DNA of 64,000 nucleotides from Bradyrhizobium diazoefficiens (GCF_016599855.1 NZ_CP067041.1:5394001-5458000), one strand, 5' to 3'; numbered from the stretch's first letter, positions 27,008 to 35,592 are shown. Notes: generated from the letters alone by a model not told the origin. Program-made: numbers and translations.

Positions 27008-28237
27008 TCACAAAGTGAGATTCTCGGACGGCAGGCCGAGTGCCACGCGTCCATAGTTGGTCCCGGCTGCATCGAAATTGAATGCGAGGTGCGAATTGAT
27101 CGCGTGTGCATCGCGGAACTGCCGCTGCAGCACGCCGGTGGTGAACAGGCCGCGCGCCCCGCTCGCCGCAAATAGCATCGAGACGGCATCCGTGCACAGA
27201 TTGACCGAGAACGCTCCGTCACGCCGATATCTGGTCTTGATCGCCATGTCAGGCGTGCGGCCGCGGCGCGCGTGGTCCATGGCCTCGATACAGGCCGAGC
27301 GCATGATGAGGCGCGCAGCATCGATCTTGGCAGAGGCCTCCGCGATCTTGATTTGCGTGCTTTGGAAGTCGCTCAGCTTGGCACGGTTGTACGTCGATAT
27401 GCGGTGACGCGCGACCTCCGCATAGTCGTCCAGGCATGCCTGCGCGTTCCCGAGCGCGACGCCGGAGAGAACATAGGGAAACAGCGAGAACACGGGCAGC
27501 GCATACAGCGGATTGGGGTTCACGTTGCTGCCGGGCGTTGCGCCTCCTGCAAGATCACCCACGGCGACCGTCATATGCTCGGGTACAAAGGCGTCTCTGA
27601 CTTCGACATCCGACGACCCGGTGCCGCGCAACCCCGCGACGTTCCAGGTATCGAGGATCTTGTAGTCGGCCTTGGGCAATAGGAAGATCCGGTATTCGAT
27701 ACCGTCAGCTTCGTCGTCGGACGAGACGACGCTTGCCAGCATGTTCCACGCGCAGGAGCCGACCCCCGACGAGAACGGCCAGCTTCCACGCAAGCGGTAT
27801 CCGCTCTCGACCTTGCTGGCGCGGCCGGCGGGGAAGATGAATGATGACGCGATCAGCACGTCGGGGTCTCGGCCCCAGACCAGGTCCTGCGCGCGCTGCT
27901 CGAACATGGCGAGCATCCAGTGGTGGCTCGCCAGATTGGCCAGATTCCAGGCCACCGATGCGTCGGCCCGTCCGAGCAACTCGGCGCAATCGATCAGGGC
28001 GACGTAATCAAGCTCGGCGCCGCCGATTCGCTTCGGCTGAAGCATCCGGAACAGGCCGGCATCGTGCAAGTCCCGTTCGGTCTCCGGCGGCAGGTGCCGC
28101 AGCTCCTCAGTGCGAGCCGCGCGTTCGCACAATTGCGGCAGGAGCGACCGGGCCTTGGCAATCATCGTCGCATAGGCTCGTTCGCCCGAGTCCACCGCTA
28201 TCGATTGCCCCTTACTCGGCTCTTGACCAGGCGCCAT
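27008..28237 (-). CDS. two-component flavin monooxygenase, oxygenase subunit (HsaA/DszC-like, acyl-CoA dehydrogenase fold)
   Basis: A 409-residue protein of the acyl-CoA dehydrogenase fold: N-terminal LPPETERDLHDAGLFRMLQPKRIGG, middle SGYRLRGSWPFSSGVGSCAWNMLAS, and a C-terminal helical domain of the Acyl-CoA_dh_2 type (SGVALGNAQACLDDYAEVA, then GARGLFTTGVLQRQFRD). With a flavin reductase next door, it belongs to group D oxygenases that hydroxylate aromatic or sulfur/nitrogen compounds with free reduced flavin. It could hydroxylate the ring that the NicX-like enzyme then cleaves; this is inference. ATG 28237 (MAPGQEP) is chosen over upstream in-frame sequence that lacks family similarity. Confidence 0.85.
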   Translation of the reverse strand: MAPGQEPSKGQSIAVDSGERAYATMIAKARSLLPQLCERAARTEELRHLPPETERDLHDAGLFRMLQPKRIGGAELDYVALIDCAELLGRADASVAWNLANLASHHWMLAMFEQRAQDLVWGRDPDVLIASSFIFPAGRASKVESGYRLRGSWPFSSGVGSCAWNMLASVVSSDDEADGIEYRIFLLPKADYKILDTWNVAGLRGTGSSDVEVRDAFVPEHMTVAVGDLAGGATPGSNVNPNPLYALPVFSLFPYVLSGVALGNAQACLDDYAEVARHRISTYNRAKLSDFQSTQIKIAEASAKIDAARLIMRSACIEAMDHARRGRTPDMAIKTRYRRDGAFSVNLCTDAVSMLFAASGARGLFTTGVLQRQFRDAHAINSHLAFNFDAAGTNYGRVALGLPSENLTL

Positions 28238-28301
28238 TCGTGTCCCTCGCTCTTGTGTATTTATGCGGCGGGAACCCTTCCAAATCAAGCTCGTGCAGCA
28301 C

Positions 28302-29570
28302 TCAGCCCGATGGCACGGCCTTGCGCAGCCCGAAGGCCCCTTTCTCGGCCAAAGCCGTAATCCGATTCTCGTCGTAACCAAGCGTCTCACGCATGACGCT
28401 TTCGGTATGCTCGCCCAGCAGTGGCGCAGCCACGGGATCAATCGCCGCCGTCAGGCTCATGTTGATCGGCGGCTCGATGTTCGGCACCCACTGTGCCGTG
28501 CGATGCGGGATCCGGCTCAAGCGCGCGCGTTCGCGTGCTTCGGGCGCATTGAATCCCTCCGCGACGGTCCGGAGATAGCCGACCGGGATATTGGCCAGCT
28601 TCATCTTCGCCATCCAGTTCTCCAGCGTGTCGCTCGCGAACACCTCCGCAATGGCCGCACGCAGGAGCTCTTTGTTCTCGGAGCGCGCCTTGCGCGTGGC
28701 GAACTGCGGCTCGTTGATAAGATCCGGGCGGTTCATCACCTCGACCACCAGCCGCCGATACAGCCGATCGTTGGCGCAGGCCATGTAGAGCGGCCCATCG
28801 GATGCCTCGTACACGCCGACGGTCGGAGACCCGCTCGGCGAATTGCCAAACCGGCCGGGGTTTTCGCCGTTGATCAGGTAAGCCATGCCGTAGAAGCCGG
28901 TCATTCCCATGGCGACGTCGAACAAGGCGACCTCGACATGCTGGCCGCGGCCGAGCCGATCCCGCACCAACAGCGCCATCAGGATGGCATTGCAGGCTGA
29001 CATCCCCGTTGCCATGTCGACAATCGGCGGTCCGGTACGAACCGCGGGACCATCGGCGAATCCGTTGAGCGACATGAAGCCGCTCTCGGCTTGCGTGATG
29101 GGATCAAAGCCGGGGCGCGAGGCGAACGGTCCGGTGCGTCCGTAAGCGGAGATCGAGCAATAGACCAGCCGCGGGTTCAGCGGCGCGACGGCCTCGTAGT
29201 CGAGGCCGAACTTCTTCATGACCCCGCTGGAAAAGTTCTCCACGACCACGTCCGCCTTGCGGATCAGATCCCGCGCGATCTCGCGCGCCTCCGGCACAGT
29301 GAGGTCGAGCGCGATGCCGGTTTTGTTGCGGTTCAGACTGAGATAGGCCGCGCTTTCGCCGCCGATCTCGGCATGCTCATAGGCGCGCGTGTCGTCGCCG
29401 CCATCAGGGTTTTCGATCTTGATGACGCGCGCACCGAAATCGGCGAGCGTTTGCGTGCAGGCGGGACCTGCGACCACACGCGTGAAATCGATGACCAAGA
29501 GACCATCAAGTGCGGACGGTCCTCCCGCCGCCCGCGAGGGTCGTTCCGGCAATTGAGGCTTGATGGACAT
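28302..29570 (-). CDS. CaiB/BaiF family CoA-transferase
   Basis: A 422-residue family III CoA-transferase. The N-terminal region GLLVIDFTRVVAGPACTQTLADFGARVIKIENPDGGDDTR contains the conserved motif, and the catalytic aspartate is expected in GPPIVDMATGMSACNA (near residue 182). The enzyme moves CoA between organic acids, giving an ATP-free way of making a thioester. It lies 64 bp upstream of the flavin oxygenase on the same strand, so CoA-transferase-oxygenase-reductase may be one operon. The monooxygenase substrate might therefore be CoA-bound, as in the first cluster. ATG 29570 (MSIKPQ) is chosen. Confidence 0.87.
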   Translation of the reverse strand: MSIKPQLPERPSRAAGGPSALDGLLVIDFTRVVAGPACTQTLADFGARVIKIENPDGGDDTRAYEHAEIGGESAAYLSLNRNKTGIALDLTVPEAREIARDLIRKADVVVENFSSGVMKKFGLDYEAVAPLNPRLVYCSISAYGRTGPFASRPGFDPITQAESGFMSLNGFADGPAVRTGPPIVDMATGMSACNAILMALLVRDRLGRGQHVEVALFDVAMGMTGFYGMAYLINGENPGRFGNSPSGSPTVGVYEASDGPLYMACANDRLYRRLVVEVMNRPDLINEPQFATRKARSENKELLRAAIAEVFASDTLENWMAKMKLANIPVGYLRTVAEGFNAPEARERARLSRIPHRTAQWVPNIEPPINMSLTAAIDPVAAPLLGEHTESVMRETLGYDENRITALAEKGAFGLRKAVPSG

Positions 29571-29796
29571 CCCTTGGACTCCCTTACATCGGCTTGTGCT
29601 CGCCGAATTTCCTGCAAGCGAACTTAAAGCCCGGCCGAGCCGACCGCGCAAGGGCTTCAGGCACAATACTTCAATACGCAAAAAGGACGCGGCAGCGGTC
29701 AAGCTGCCGGGTCCTCGGGCATTCGAGAAGGGGCTGCACTTGCGTCGGCGCACGCCATACGGCGTTGCCCCGTTCCGCACCACGGGAGAACCCTGC

Positions 29797-30237
29797 TCAG
29801 CGAAGCGACCTTCGCCAATAGAGCGTGTGCGACCAGGCCCAGGGCATCTCGGGTTCGTAGAGCCGATAGCCCGCCTTGATGAAATTATTCGCAGAGACAA
29901 GATTGTCCGTCGTATCGGATACGATACCATCCCATCCTAAGCGCCGCCCTCGCGCTTCGACCGCCCGCATCAGCCTGAGCTGAAGTCCCATGCCCCAGTG
30001 CCGCTGCAAAACTCCGACTCTGGAGAAGTAGCCGCTATTGCGCGCATAGGTGGACGGCACGACGCCTGCAAAGGCGACCGCATCATCGCCGTGATAGGCG
30101 AGCCACCACGTTCCGAGATCGAACCGCGGCATCGTCGCGGCATCGAAGAACGTCAATCGATGCAGATCCGCCAAGGTATCCGCAACGTCATCCTCGAACG
30201 CATCGACGATACGAATTCTGTACATGGAATGACTCAT
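29797..30237 (-). CDS. GNAT family N-acetyltransferase
   Basis: A 146-residue acetyltransferase. It has the acetyl-CoA-binding region YFSRVGVLQRHWGMGLQLRLMRAVEARGRRLGWDGIVSDT, with the Q/RxxGxG/A-like loop as RHWGMG, and a C-terminal NFIKAGYRLYEPE. The acceptor substrate is unknown. It lies between the catabolic cluster and the prophage remnant and shows no operon link. ATG 30225 is an alternative start. Confidence 0.82.
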   Translation of the reverse strand: MSHSMYRIRIVDAFEDDVADTLADLHRLTFFDAATMPRFDLGTWWLAYHGDDAVAFAGVVPSTYARNSGYFSRVGVLQRHWGMGLQLRLMRAVEARGRRLGWDGIVSDTTDNLVSANNFIKAGYRLYEPEMPWAWSHTLYWRRSLR

Positions 30238-30290
30238 TGGAGCGAAACGATCTCGATCACTTATGCGGTGGCATCATCGTCACGAGAAGC

Positions 30291-31253
30291 TCACTTGCTC
30301 AACACAACCTTCACGCCAAGCCAGACCGCCCCCATCAGGCCAGTCGCGATCACCGTAATTACAGCTTTAAAGGTGTAGCTCTGCGCCTGCTCCACGCTCT
30401 TTCGCCACCGCCGAAGGTGCTGGAAATCGGCCCTCATTTCGTTTCCCACCCACTGCACGATCCAGATCGTGAAGGCATCCGCCGCAGCACCGGCGCCGCC
30501 GATATCGATGAAGGCGCGCAGCGGCAGCAACGGATCCGCTGATACTTTTCCGATCCGCCCCTGCGCGCGTGCTTCCGACAGCAGTGCGGCGAAATAGGCG
30601 CCCTCGAAGGCGCGCGCATATTCGCCTTCCCAGATATGATCGTAGCGCTCCGGATAGAGCTTCTGGTCGAGCAGCCGTTCCTCCTCCAGCACATCCGGAA
30701 ACCAGGGATTGTCGCGCCAGTTGGCTTTCACGACGAGAGCTCCCTCCGGCCGGCGTCCGCGCAAGAAATCGTCGATCGCGTCGCTCTTGCGACGTGGATT
30801 CCAACTCGCCCACAATTCGGAGTCCTTTGCGCGGATCGTCGGCCGCAGCAGCGCGAGGCTGCGCGCACTCAAGCTTTGCGCCTCGTCGATCCAGGCGATG
30901 CGAAATCCTTCCAATGACTTTATCGAATCGGCCGTGTGATCCTGAAGCCCGCGGAAGATGATGAGCCCGTCACCGGGCGTTTCGATCTTGTCGCTGAAGG
31001 GCTTGAAGCCGTGGCCGAGACCGAGACTTGCGATCTTGCTCTCGATCAGCCGCTTCGACGATTGCGCCAGCGTCCGCTGCGCCTCGCGGATGCACACCGC
31101 GAGCGTGCCGCGCTCAGCCTGGCAAGTCTCGACCAGGAGCTCGCCGAAGAAATGCGATTTGCCCGAGCCGCGTCCGCCGTATACGCCCTTGTAGCGCGCG
31201 GGCTTCAGCAACGGCTCGAAGATCTTGGCCGTCGGAATCTTCAGGGTCGACAT
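30291..31253 (-). pseudogene. phage terminase large subunit, truncated and fused to a foreign membrane tail
   Basis: Residues 1 to about 273 are the N-terminal two-thirds of a PBSX-type terminase large subunit: Walker A GGRGSGKS (26-33), Walker B IAWIDEAQ (119-126), and the first nuclease aspartate in FIDIGG (D250). After VQWVGNEM the family resemblance stops and a short tail follows with a single membrane segment (AVITVIATGLMGAVWLGV). Such tails end small phage membrane proteins. The rest of the nuclease domain (another roughly 150 residues in relatives) is missing. The simplest reading is a deletion joining two phage genes near 30430, leaving a remnant that cannot package DNA. The start overlaps the upstream stop (ATGA). 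Confidence 0.75.
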
Positions 31254-31450
31254 CAGGACCGCGGAGTTACGCGGCTGAGAACTCGCGCGCGCGAGTGATC
31301 GAGGGCTTCCGGCTCAATCTCGCGCGGGGTCTCGATCGTTGCGCTCGCTTCGGGCTGGTCCGATAATGCATCGCGCATCCAGCGAGGCCACTCGATCGTG
31401 TTCGGCAGGCTCGGCACCGATCGCGGGCTGGGAGGGACTTTGTTGGTCAT
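31253..31450 (-). CDS. small hypothetical phage-associated protein
   Basis: A 65-residue proline- and charge-rich protein (MTNKVPPSPRSVPSLPNTIE at the start) with no recognised domain. Its stop codon overlaps the terminase start in an ATGA arrangement, and a probable small-subunit gene lies 59 bp upstream, so it belongs to the prophage remnant. The in-frame region upstream of ATG 31450 has no ribosome site as good as the one implied here. Function unknown. Confidence 0.5.
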   Translation of the reverse strand: MTNKVPPSPRSVPSLPNTIEWPRWMRDALSDQPEASATIETPREIEPEALDHSRARVLSRVTPRS

Positions 31451-31509
31451 GGCGATTTGTTCTCCAGGGTTGTAGCTGGCGAGGTGTCGAAGATGGCTTG
31501 GTCTTCGAT

Positions 31510-31836
31510 TCACTCGACAGCCTGGCCGGAGGCGTTTCGCGGATGCACGATGACGCGTTCGATGCGATGAATCAGCTCAATCGACCCTTCGCTGTCGATC
31601 GGCTGAACGGGCTTGCCCCAGCCGCGGTCGAGGATCGCGTTTGCAGCAGCAATCCGCGCAATGGCTGGCGCCTCCGGATCGCGCATAATCAGAACGAGCA
31701 CGTTGATCGCGGTGCTGGTGTGATCGCGGGCCAATGACTTGATTTCGGTCAGGCTCCGTAGCTTGACGTACCTTCCGCTACGCCTCACGAGGGACGGCAC
31801 AGCCGCAACGAGGTTCTCTTTCTTCACCTTTGCCAA
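31510..31836 (-). CDS. probable phage terminase small subunit-like protein
   Basis: A 108-residue protein starting at TTG (AKVKKENL). Its middle, DPEAPAIARIAAANAILDRGWGKPVQP, is a helical segment common in terminase small-subunit-like and other phage DNA-packaging proteins of rhizobial prophages. Position directly upstream of the large-subunit remnant fits. The frame is open upstream to 32094, but that part overlaps the 27-residue ORF and lacks family similarity. Assignment rests on context and this motif, so it is moderate. Confidence 0.5.
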   Translation of the reverse strand: MAKVKKENLVAAVPSLVRRSGRYVKLRSLTEIKSLARDHTSTAINVLVLIMRDPEAPAIARIAAANAILDRGWGKPVQPIDSEGSIELIHRIERVIVHPRNASGQAVE

Positions 31837-31907
31837 TTCGCGATTCCTTCCCACAGCACGATTGCAACGAGTCCCGAGAGCGCGAGCGATAACAGATATG
31901 CGGTCAC
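31824..31907 (-). CDS. 27-residue single-span membrane peptide gene
   Basis: A GTG-initiated ORF encoding VTAYLLSLALSGLVAIVLW followed by EGIANWQR: one transmembrane helix with a short polar end. A strong GGAGGA sequence lies 4-5 bases before the GTG, and its 3' end overlaps the TTG start of the terminase small-subunit-like gene. These features suggest a translated, coupled phage leader or membrane peptide (holin-like or unknown). No longer reading frame explains the ribosome site. Function is not known. Confidence 0.5.
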   Translation of the reverse strand: MTAYLLSLALSGLVAIVLWEGIANWQR

Positions 31908-32158
31908 CGTTCCTCCACACGAAGAAAAATGCGCGGCAGATCGCGTCACGAAGCGCGATCGTTTCGGGCGCGAACCCTATCTCCGCTTCCGGAGACCGCA
32001 GCGGCGCGCGCAAGGCTCGCGCCGCAAGACCGGCACGTTCGCGCGTGCACGGCCAACAATGGTTCGGACGGCGGCGCGCTGATCGGCGCTGCATGAACGC
32101 GTTTCAACGAGGGCGAGGCCGCAATGCGCGGGGCGCCGTCCGATCTCGAAATCGAAAC

Positions 32159-32246
32159 GAAAAAACCCGCAGCGGATGCTTCCGCGCGGGCGAACCAAAC
32201 TCGTCTCGATGATGTCATTCTGCCGGTGTTTTGCCCGACGTGTCAA
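32159..32246 (+). repeat. hairpin-plus-tail repeat, copy A
   Basis: An AAAAACCCGC...GCGGGC hairpin followed by a conserved tail ending TTTTGCCCGACGTGTCAA. Same orientation as five other copies (32262, 33388, 36718, 38777, 39317). Only about 15 bp separate it from copy B. Confidence 0.75.
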
Positions 32247-32261
32247 AGCCTATGTTGAAAG

Positions 32262-32346
32262 AAAAAGCCCGCTGCGGAATGCTCCGTGCGGGCTGAACCA
32301 AAATTTCGATGATGCCACTCTGCCAGTGTTTTGCCCGACGTGTCAA
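32262..32346 (+). repeat. hairpin-plus-tail repeat, copy B
   Basis: AAAAAGCCCGC...GCGGGCT hairpin, then a tail containing TTTCGATGATGCCACTCTG and CAGTGTTTTGCCCGACG. It is nearly identical in the tail to copies C and F. Confidence 0.8.
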
Positions 32347-32520
32347 ACGAATGAATCGGCGGAGCGTGCGGAGTCAACATCAGGTCCGGTATCAGACTAG
32401 AACCGGTCTCTGCCCGATCGCGCCTAGCTCGTCTGCTATGGGCCAATAACGGAAGTGGCAGCAACCGACAGGGCGCGATTAGAGCATACCAGCCTAACCG
32501 GTAAACGGATCGCCCTGCAC

Positions 32521-33153
32521 TCAGTGTATGTTTGAACTGTTGGGTCTCACTGCGCTGAACATTACAAGAAATACCAGCACCATAAAGATTGTTCCCGGAA
32601 GCAAGATTGCAGTGCCGTCTTCTACGGCAAGCTTATGCATCAAGGATATACGAAAACCTGATACTGTCGCCCGGGATGTAAGCAGCACGGCAAGCGCGTC
32701 AACGCCCATCAAGATGAAAATCCGCTTCGCCCAGCGCCTTCGCTCTTTGTAATACAACTCCTTGTCAAGCGCGTACTCACTCAGTGCGTTGCACAAGGCC
32801 GCCAACCCTTCCGGTCGAATGATAACTGAGCAACAGGCGATCACTGCCGCCATGATCCCTAAACTGAACTTTACGAGCAGAAAAATTATCGAGATAGCTG
32901 CCACGGACGTCTCTTCTGAGCATCCCGTCACTGTGTAGCGAAGCAACTCGTCCGAAAAGAGCGGCGATGCAATCGCGCCGAACGGCCGAATTGCACAGGC
33001 AAACAGACCGAGAGGAGTCGTTGGCGAGATTTGCCAAATCACGTCCAAAACTACGCAACCAATGTACGAGTTCGTGACCATGAGTCGTGCCGGCTTTGCA
33101 ACAATGCGTCTACTCAGTCGATCCAGTTCGTTAGTGGTGATCGCGGCCGTCAT
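32521..33153 (-). CDS. hypothetical multi-pass membrane protein
   Basis: A 210-residue protein with about four to five hydrophobic segments (IGCVVLDVIWQI; AISIIFLLVKFSLGIMAAVI; IFILMGVDALAVLL; ILLPGTIFMVLVFLVMFSAV) and a charged loop KELYYKERRRWAKR. No family is recognised. Base composition is visibly AT-richer than the flanking metabolic genes, and repeat copies lie on both sides, consistent with acquired DNA. ATG 33153 (MTAAITT) is chosen; in-frame starts further upstream (to 33201) are possible. Confidence 0.55.
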   Translation of the reverse strand: MTAAITTNELDRLSRRIVAKPARLMVTNSYIGCVVLDVIWQISPTTPLGLFACAIRPFGAIASPLFSDELLRYTVTGCSEETSVAAISIIFLLVKFSLGIMAAVIACCSVIIRPEGLAALCNALSEYALDKELYYKERRRWAKRIFILMGVDALAVLLTSRATVSGFRISLMHKLAVEDGTAILLPGTIFMVLVFLVMFSAVRPNSSNIH

Positions 33154-33387
33154 TGCTCTCACTTGCCGCTCTCGGGAACGCATCATCGGCTCGCGCACCA
33201 AACGCCGCGCTTTCGGCCTGTTCGTTATCTAGGTTGTAAAAGAGCTATTGATCAACTCTTAATCCGCGGAATGCTCAATTTTCGATGAAAAGAGTCGACT
33301 TCCGGTTCGGGTCACAAGCTGACCTCAAGCATCGACTGTGAAACGTCTGCTGAAGGTGCCGCAGACGACATCCAGGATTGGATAAAT

Positions 33388-33472
33388 AAAAGCCCGCCGC
33401 GGATTGCTCCGCGCGGGTTGAACCAAACTTTTCGATGATGCCATTCTGCCAGTGTTTTGCCCGACGGGTCAA
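33388..33472 (+). repeat. hairpin-plus-tail repeat, copy C
   Basis: AAGCCCGCCGCGG...CCGCGCGGGTT hairpin, then the tail with TTTTCGATGATGCCATTCTG and CAGTGTTTTGCCCGACGGG. It is the best-preserved representative of the family. Confidence 0.8.
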
Positions 33473-33602
33473 CTTCTTTCTGAGGATAAACCGAAGGGGC
33501 TCCGGCGCGCGACGGGGGAATCGCTGCGCCGGAGCCGCCACTTGAGCCGGCCAATCGGCGGTATGCCGGCACGAGACCAAGGGGGCATGAAGCTGAAGGT
33601 TC

Positions 33603-33797
33603 CTAACGCTCCTTCCGTCCAAGCCTGCGCTCGACTTTCTTCCGGCTGGCGCCCACCTTCTTGACGGCCTTCTTCACCGCCGACGCGGACTTGCGCGTCT
33701 TCTTTGCCTCGTAACGCACTTCATAGTCCTGCCCGCCCGCCACGCGCGCACGATCCTGCTTGCGACCGCGAGCGGTCTGCTTCTTCGCTGTTGCCAT
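33603..33797 (-). CDS. small basic DUF3606-like protein
   Basis: A 64-residue, very lysine/arginine-rich protein. Its C-terminal half (VKKAVKKVGASRKKVERRL) matches the helical pattern of DUF3606 proteins, which are short, abundant in rhizobia and of unknown function. An AAGGAG site precedes ATG 33797. A second member of the family lies at 42560. It is transcribed away from the divergent DNA ligase gene at 33932; a nucleic-acid-related role is suggested only by its charge. Confidence 0.6.
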   Translation of the reverse strand: MATAKKQTARGRKQDRARVAGGQDYEVRYEAKKTRKSASAVKKAVKKVGASRKKVERRLGRKER

Positions 33798-33931
33798 GTT
33801 AAGTCTCCTTGCACGACCAAAACGCAAGAAGATTCAGTTGGTTCCGTTTGACCTTCGAGATCGGCTTGATGCTGGGAACGAATGTCGCTGCAAAGATTCG
33901 AATCAAAGTGTGAGTTGCGTGGAGTTCGCCA

Positions 33932-34852
33932 GTGGCGTTGCGGCGTGAAAAGCGCAAGACGATCGGTGTCAAGGCGCCCTACCCGGGCTTCATCGAGCCG
34001 GTGCTGGCCGAGGAGGTCGACCGCGTCCCGCGCGGCGAGCGCTGGATTCACGAGATCAAATACGACGGCTACCGCGCCCAGCTCCACCTCGCGAACAAGG
34101 ACATCAGGATCTTCACCCGCAACGGCTTGGACTGGACAAGGCAATTCGCAAAGGTCGCGCACGACGCCGATCTGGTCAACGCCAAATCAGCCATCATCGA
34201 CGGCGAGATCGTAGTGCCAGGCGAGGGCGGAAAGACCGACTTTGCAACCCTGCAAAACAGCCTCAAGGGGAACTCCAGCAATATCGGCATGATCGCATTC
34301 GATCTGCTTTATCTCGACGGCCGCGACCTGCGCCGCGTGCCATTGCTCGAGCGCAAGGCCGCGCTGAAGGATCTGCTTACCGGTACGCAGATTGCCTATA
34401 GCGAGCACTTCAAGGTAGACGGCGCCGAGCTGTTCCGGCGCGTCTGCGCCGGCGAGCTCGAGGGGGTGGTCTCCAAGATTGCCGATTCACCCTATGGCGG
34501 CTTGCGCGGCAAATACTGGGTCAAGACGACCTGCGCGCACCGCGAGACGCTGGCGATCGGCGGCTTCAAGATCAAGAACAACCGCTTCGATGGCATCTAT
34601 GTCGGCCGGCAGCAGGGCGACAAGCTGCTCTATGCCGGCAAGGTCGAGCACGGTTTTGAGGACGCCGCCGTGGAAGACCTGCAACGCCGCCTGCAGACGC
34701 TGGTCCGCAAAACACAGCCCTTCGCCAAGCGCATTCCCAACAAAGCCATCTGGGTCGAGCCCCGCCTCAATGCCGAGATCGAGTACCGCGCCAAATCCGC
34801 CAACGGCCACCTGCGACATCCCTTCTTCAAGGGGCTTCGCGAGGATCTGTAG
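33932..34852 (+). CDS. ATP-dependent DNA ligase (LigC/LigD ligase-domain type)
   Basis: A 306-residue ligase made only of the adenylation and OB domains. The nucleophile motif I is EIKYDGYR (Lys43), followed by motif III-like DGEIVVP and motif IV/V regions ELEGVVSKI and RGKYWVKTT. It lacks the polymerase and phosphoesterase modules of full LigD. Family members seal nicks or breaks with ATP and cooperate with Ku in end joining; no Ku gene is in the window. The GTG start follows GGAG. A small cysteine-rich gene begins at the base after its stop. Confidence 0.87.
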   Translation: MALRREKRKTIGVKAPYPGFIEPVLAEEVDRVPRGERWIHEIKYDGYRAQLHLANKDIRIFTRNGLDWTRQFAKVAHDADLVNAKSAIIDGEIVVPGEGGKTDFATLQNSLKGNSSNIGMIAFDLLYLDGRDLRRVPLLERKAALKDLLTGTQIAYSEHFKVDGAELFRRVCAGELEGVVSKIADSPYGGLRGKYWVKTTCAHRETLAIGGFKIKNNRFDGIYVGRQQGDKLLYAGKVEHGFEDAAVEDLQRRLQTLVRKTQPFAKRIPNKAIWVEPRLNAEIEYRAKSANGHLRHPFFKGLREDL

Positions 34853-35050
34853 ATGAAGTTTTGCGCCGTGTGCGACAACACGCGATGGGTTTGCGAAAAC
34901 CACCCGGACCGACTTTGGTTTGGGCCTCGCGCCTCCAGATGCGGCGCTGGGGAGCCATGCCACTTCTGCAATCACGCGGATGAGTCTCATCCGCCCGAGA
35001 TGCCCTCAGGCTTTCGCGCAGATCGTATAGAGGATGATGATGAATCGTAG
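34853..35050 (+). CDS. small cysteine-rich (putative zinc-binding) protein
   Basis: A 65-residue protein with CAVC, a later C-G-GEPCHFCNH cluster and an acidic end (EDDDES). The Cys/His spacing suggests a zinc-binding fold. The ATG abuts the ligase stop codon, so the two are translated together. Similar small proteins are common in Bradyrhizobium-type genomes (recalled, not checked). Function unknown; an accessory role to the ligase is speculation. Confidence 0.6.
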   Translation: MKFCAVCDNTRWVCENHPDRLWFGPRASRCGAGEPCHFCNHADESHPPEMPSGFRADRIEDDDES

Positions 35051-35061
35051 CGAGGTCGGTC

Positions 35062-35286
35062 ATGAAGGAAGACAGCAACTCACAAGTGATCGAGGCACTG
35101 GCATCTTACGATTCGGCGATGACAGCAGCATTCCAAGTGCTGATCCACTGCCTACAAAGCAACGGAGCCCTAGGGGTTGGACAGTATCAAGAAGAGCTGG
35201 CGCGGTATCTGGCGATCACGAAAGACAAGTCTGGTCCAGTCAAGACAGCGATTCTCGAAGAGCTGCGAGAGTCGTTGCTCCCGTGA
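35062..35286 (+). CDS. hypothetical protein
   Basis: A 74-residue, helical, cytoplasmic-looking protein (VIEALASYDSAMTAAFQVLIH near the N-terminus) without a recognised domain. It lies 11 bp after the cysteine-rich gene, and its TGA stop overlaps the GTG start of the next small gene (GTGA), so it is part of the 33932-35489 operon. Confidence 0.5.
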   Translation: MKEDSNSQVIEALASYDSAMTAAFQVLIHCLQSNGALGVGQYQEELARYLAITKDKSGPVKTAILEELRESLLP

Positions 35287-35489
35287 GCAGAATGCTTGTT
35301 TACTGCGCTCGCAATTGTAACACCGAGGTCGAGACGGAAGTCAGAGACCTCGGGTGCGGAGCCGGAGAAATTCGCTGCCTGGAATGCGGCGGTGATGGCA
35401 ATTGGGGCAAGTTCGCGCCTGAGATTGTGGGACCAGAGTGCGCCTGCATTGATTGCAAGGGGACAGGCCGCCAGTTGGTCAGCATTTGA
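35283..35489 (+). CDS. small DnaJ-type zinc-finger-like protein
   Basis: A 68-residue protein with two CxxCxGxG-like repeats (CLECGGDGN and CIDCKGTGR) plus additional cysteines, resembling half of the DnaJ cysteine-rich domain. It starts at GTG 35283 in a GTGA overlap with the previous stop; ATG 35292 is an alternative. The rest of the long frame running upstream is noncoding in this frame. Probably zinc-binding; role unknown. It is the fourth gene in line from the DNA ligase. Confidence 0.55.
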   Translation: MSRMLVYCARNCNTEVETEVRDLGCGAGEIRCLECGGDGNWGKFAPEIVGPECACIDCKGTGRQLVSI

Positions 35490-35592
35490 TAAGCCGTTTT
35501 CCACACCCACCAAAGCCAGTATCGCCCACACGGCCGACACCGCTAGTAATCGATTATTTGCTAACGTCGCTGCGATTTGGCTTGATGTTCAG

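Larger units (their letters stand above)
31908..32520. other. gene-poor stretch with two tandem repeat elements
   Basis: No convincing gene is seen. Several overlapping minus-strand frames (about 31946-32246) owe part of their length to the repeat copy at 32159 and show no domain. The stretch holds repeat copies at 32159-32246 and 32262-32346 and separates the prophage remnant from the membrane-protein gene at 32521. Confidence 0.5.

Noticed and set aside
31946..32246. Overlapping minus-strand frames of about 90 codons
   Set aside because: Part of each frame is the hairpin-tail repeat copy at 32159, which yields similar short peptides wherever it occurs; no ribosome site.
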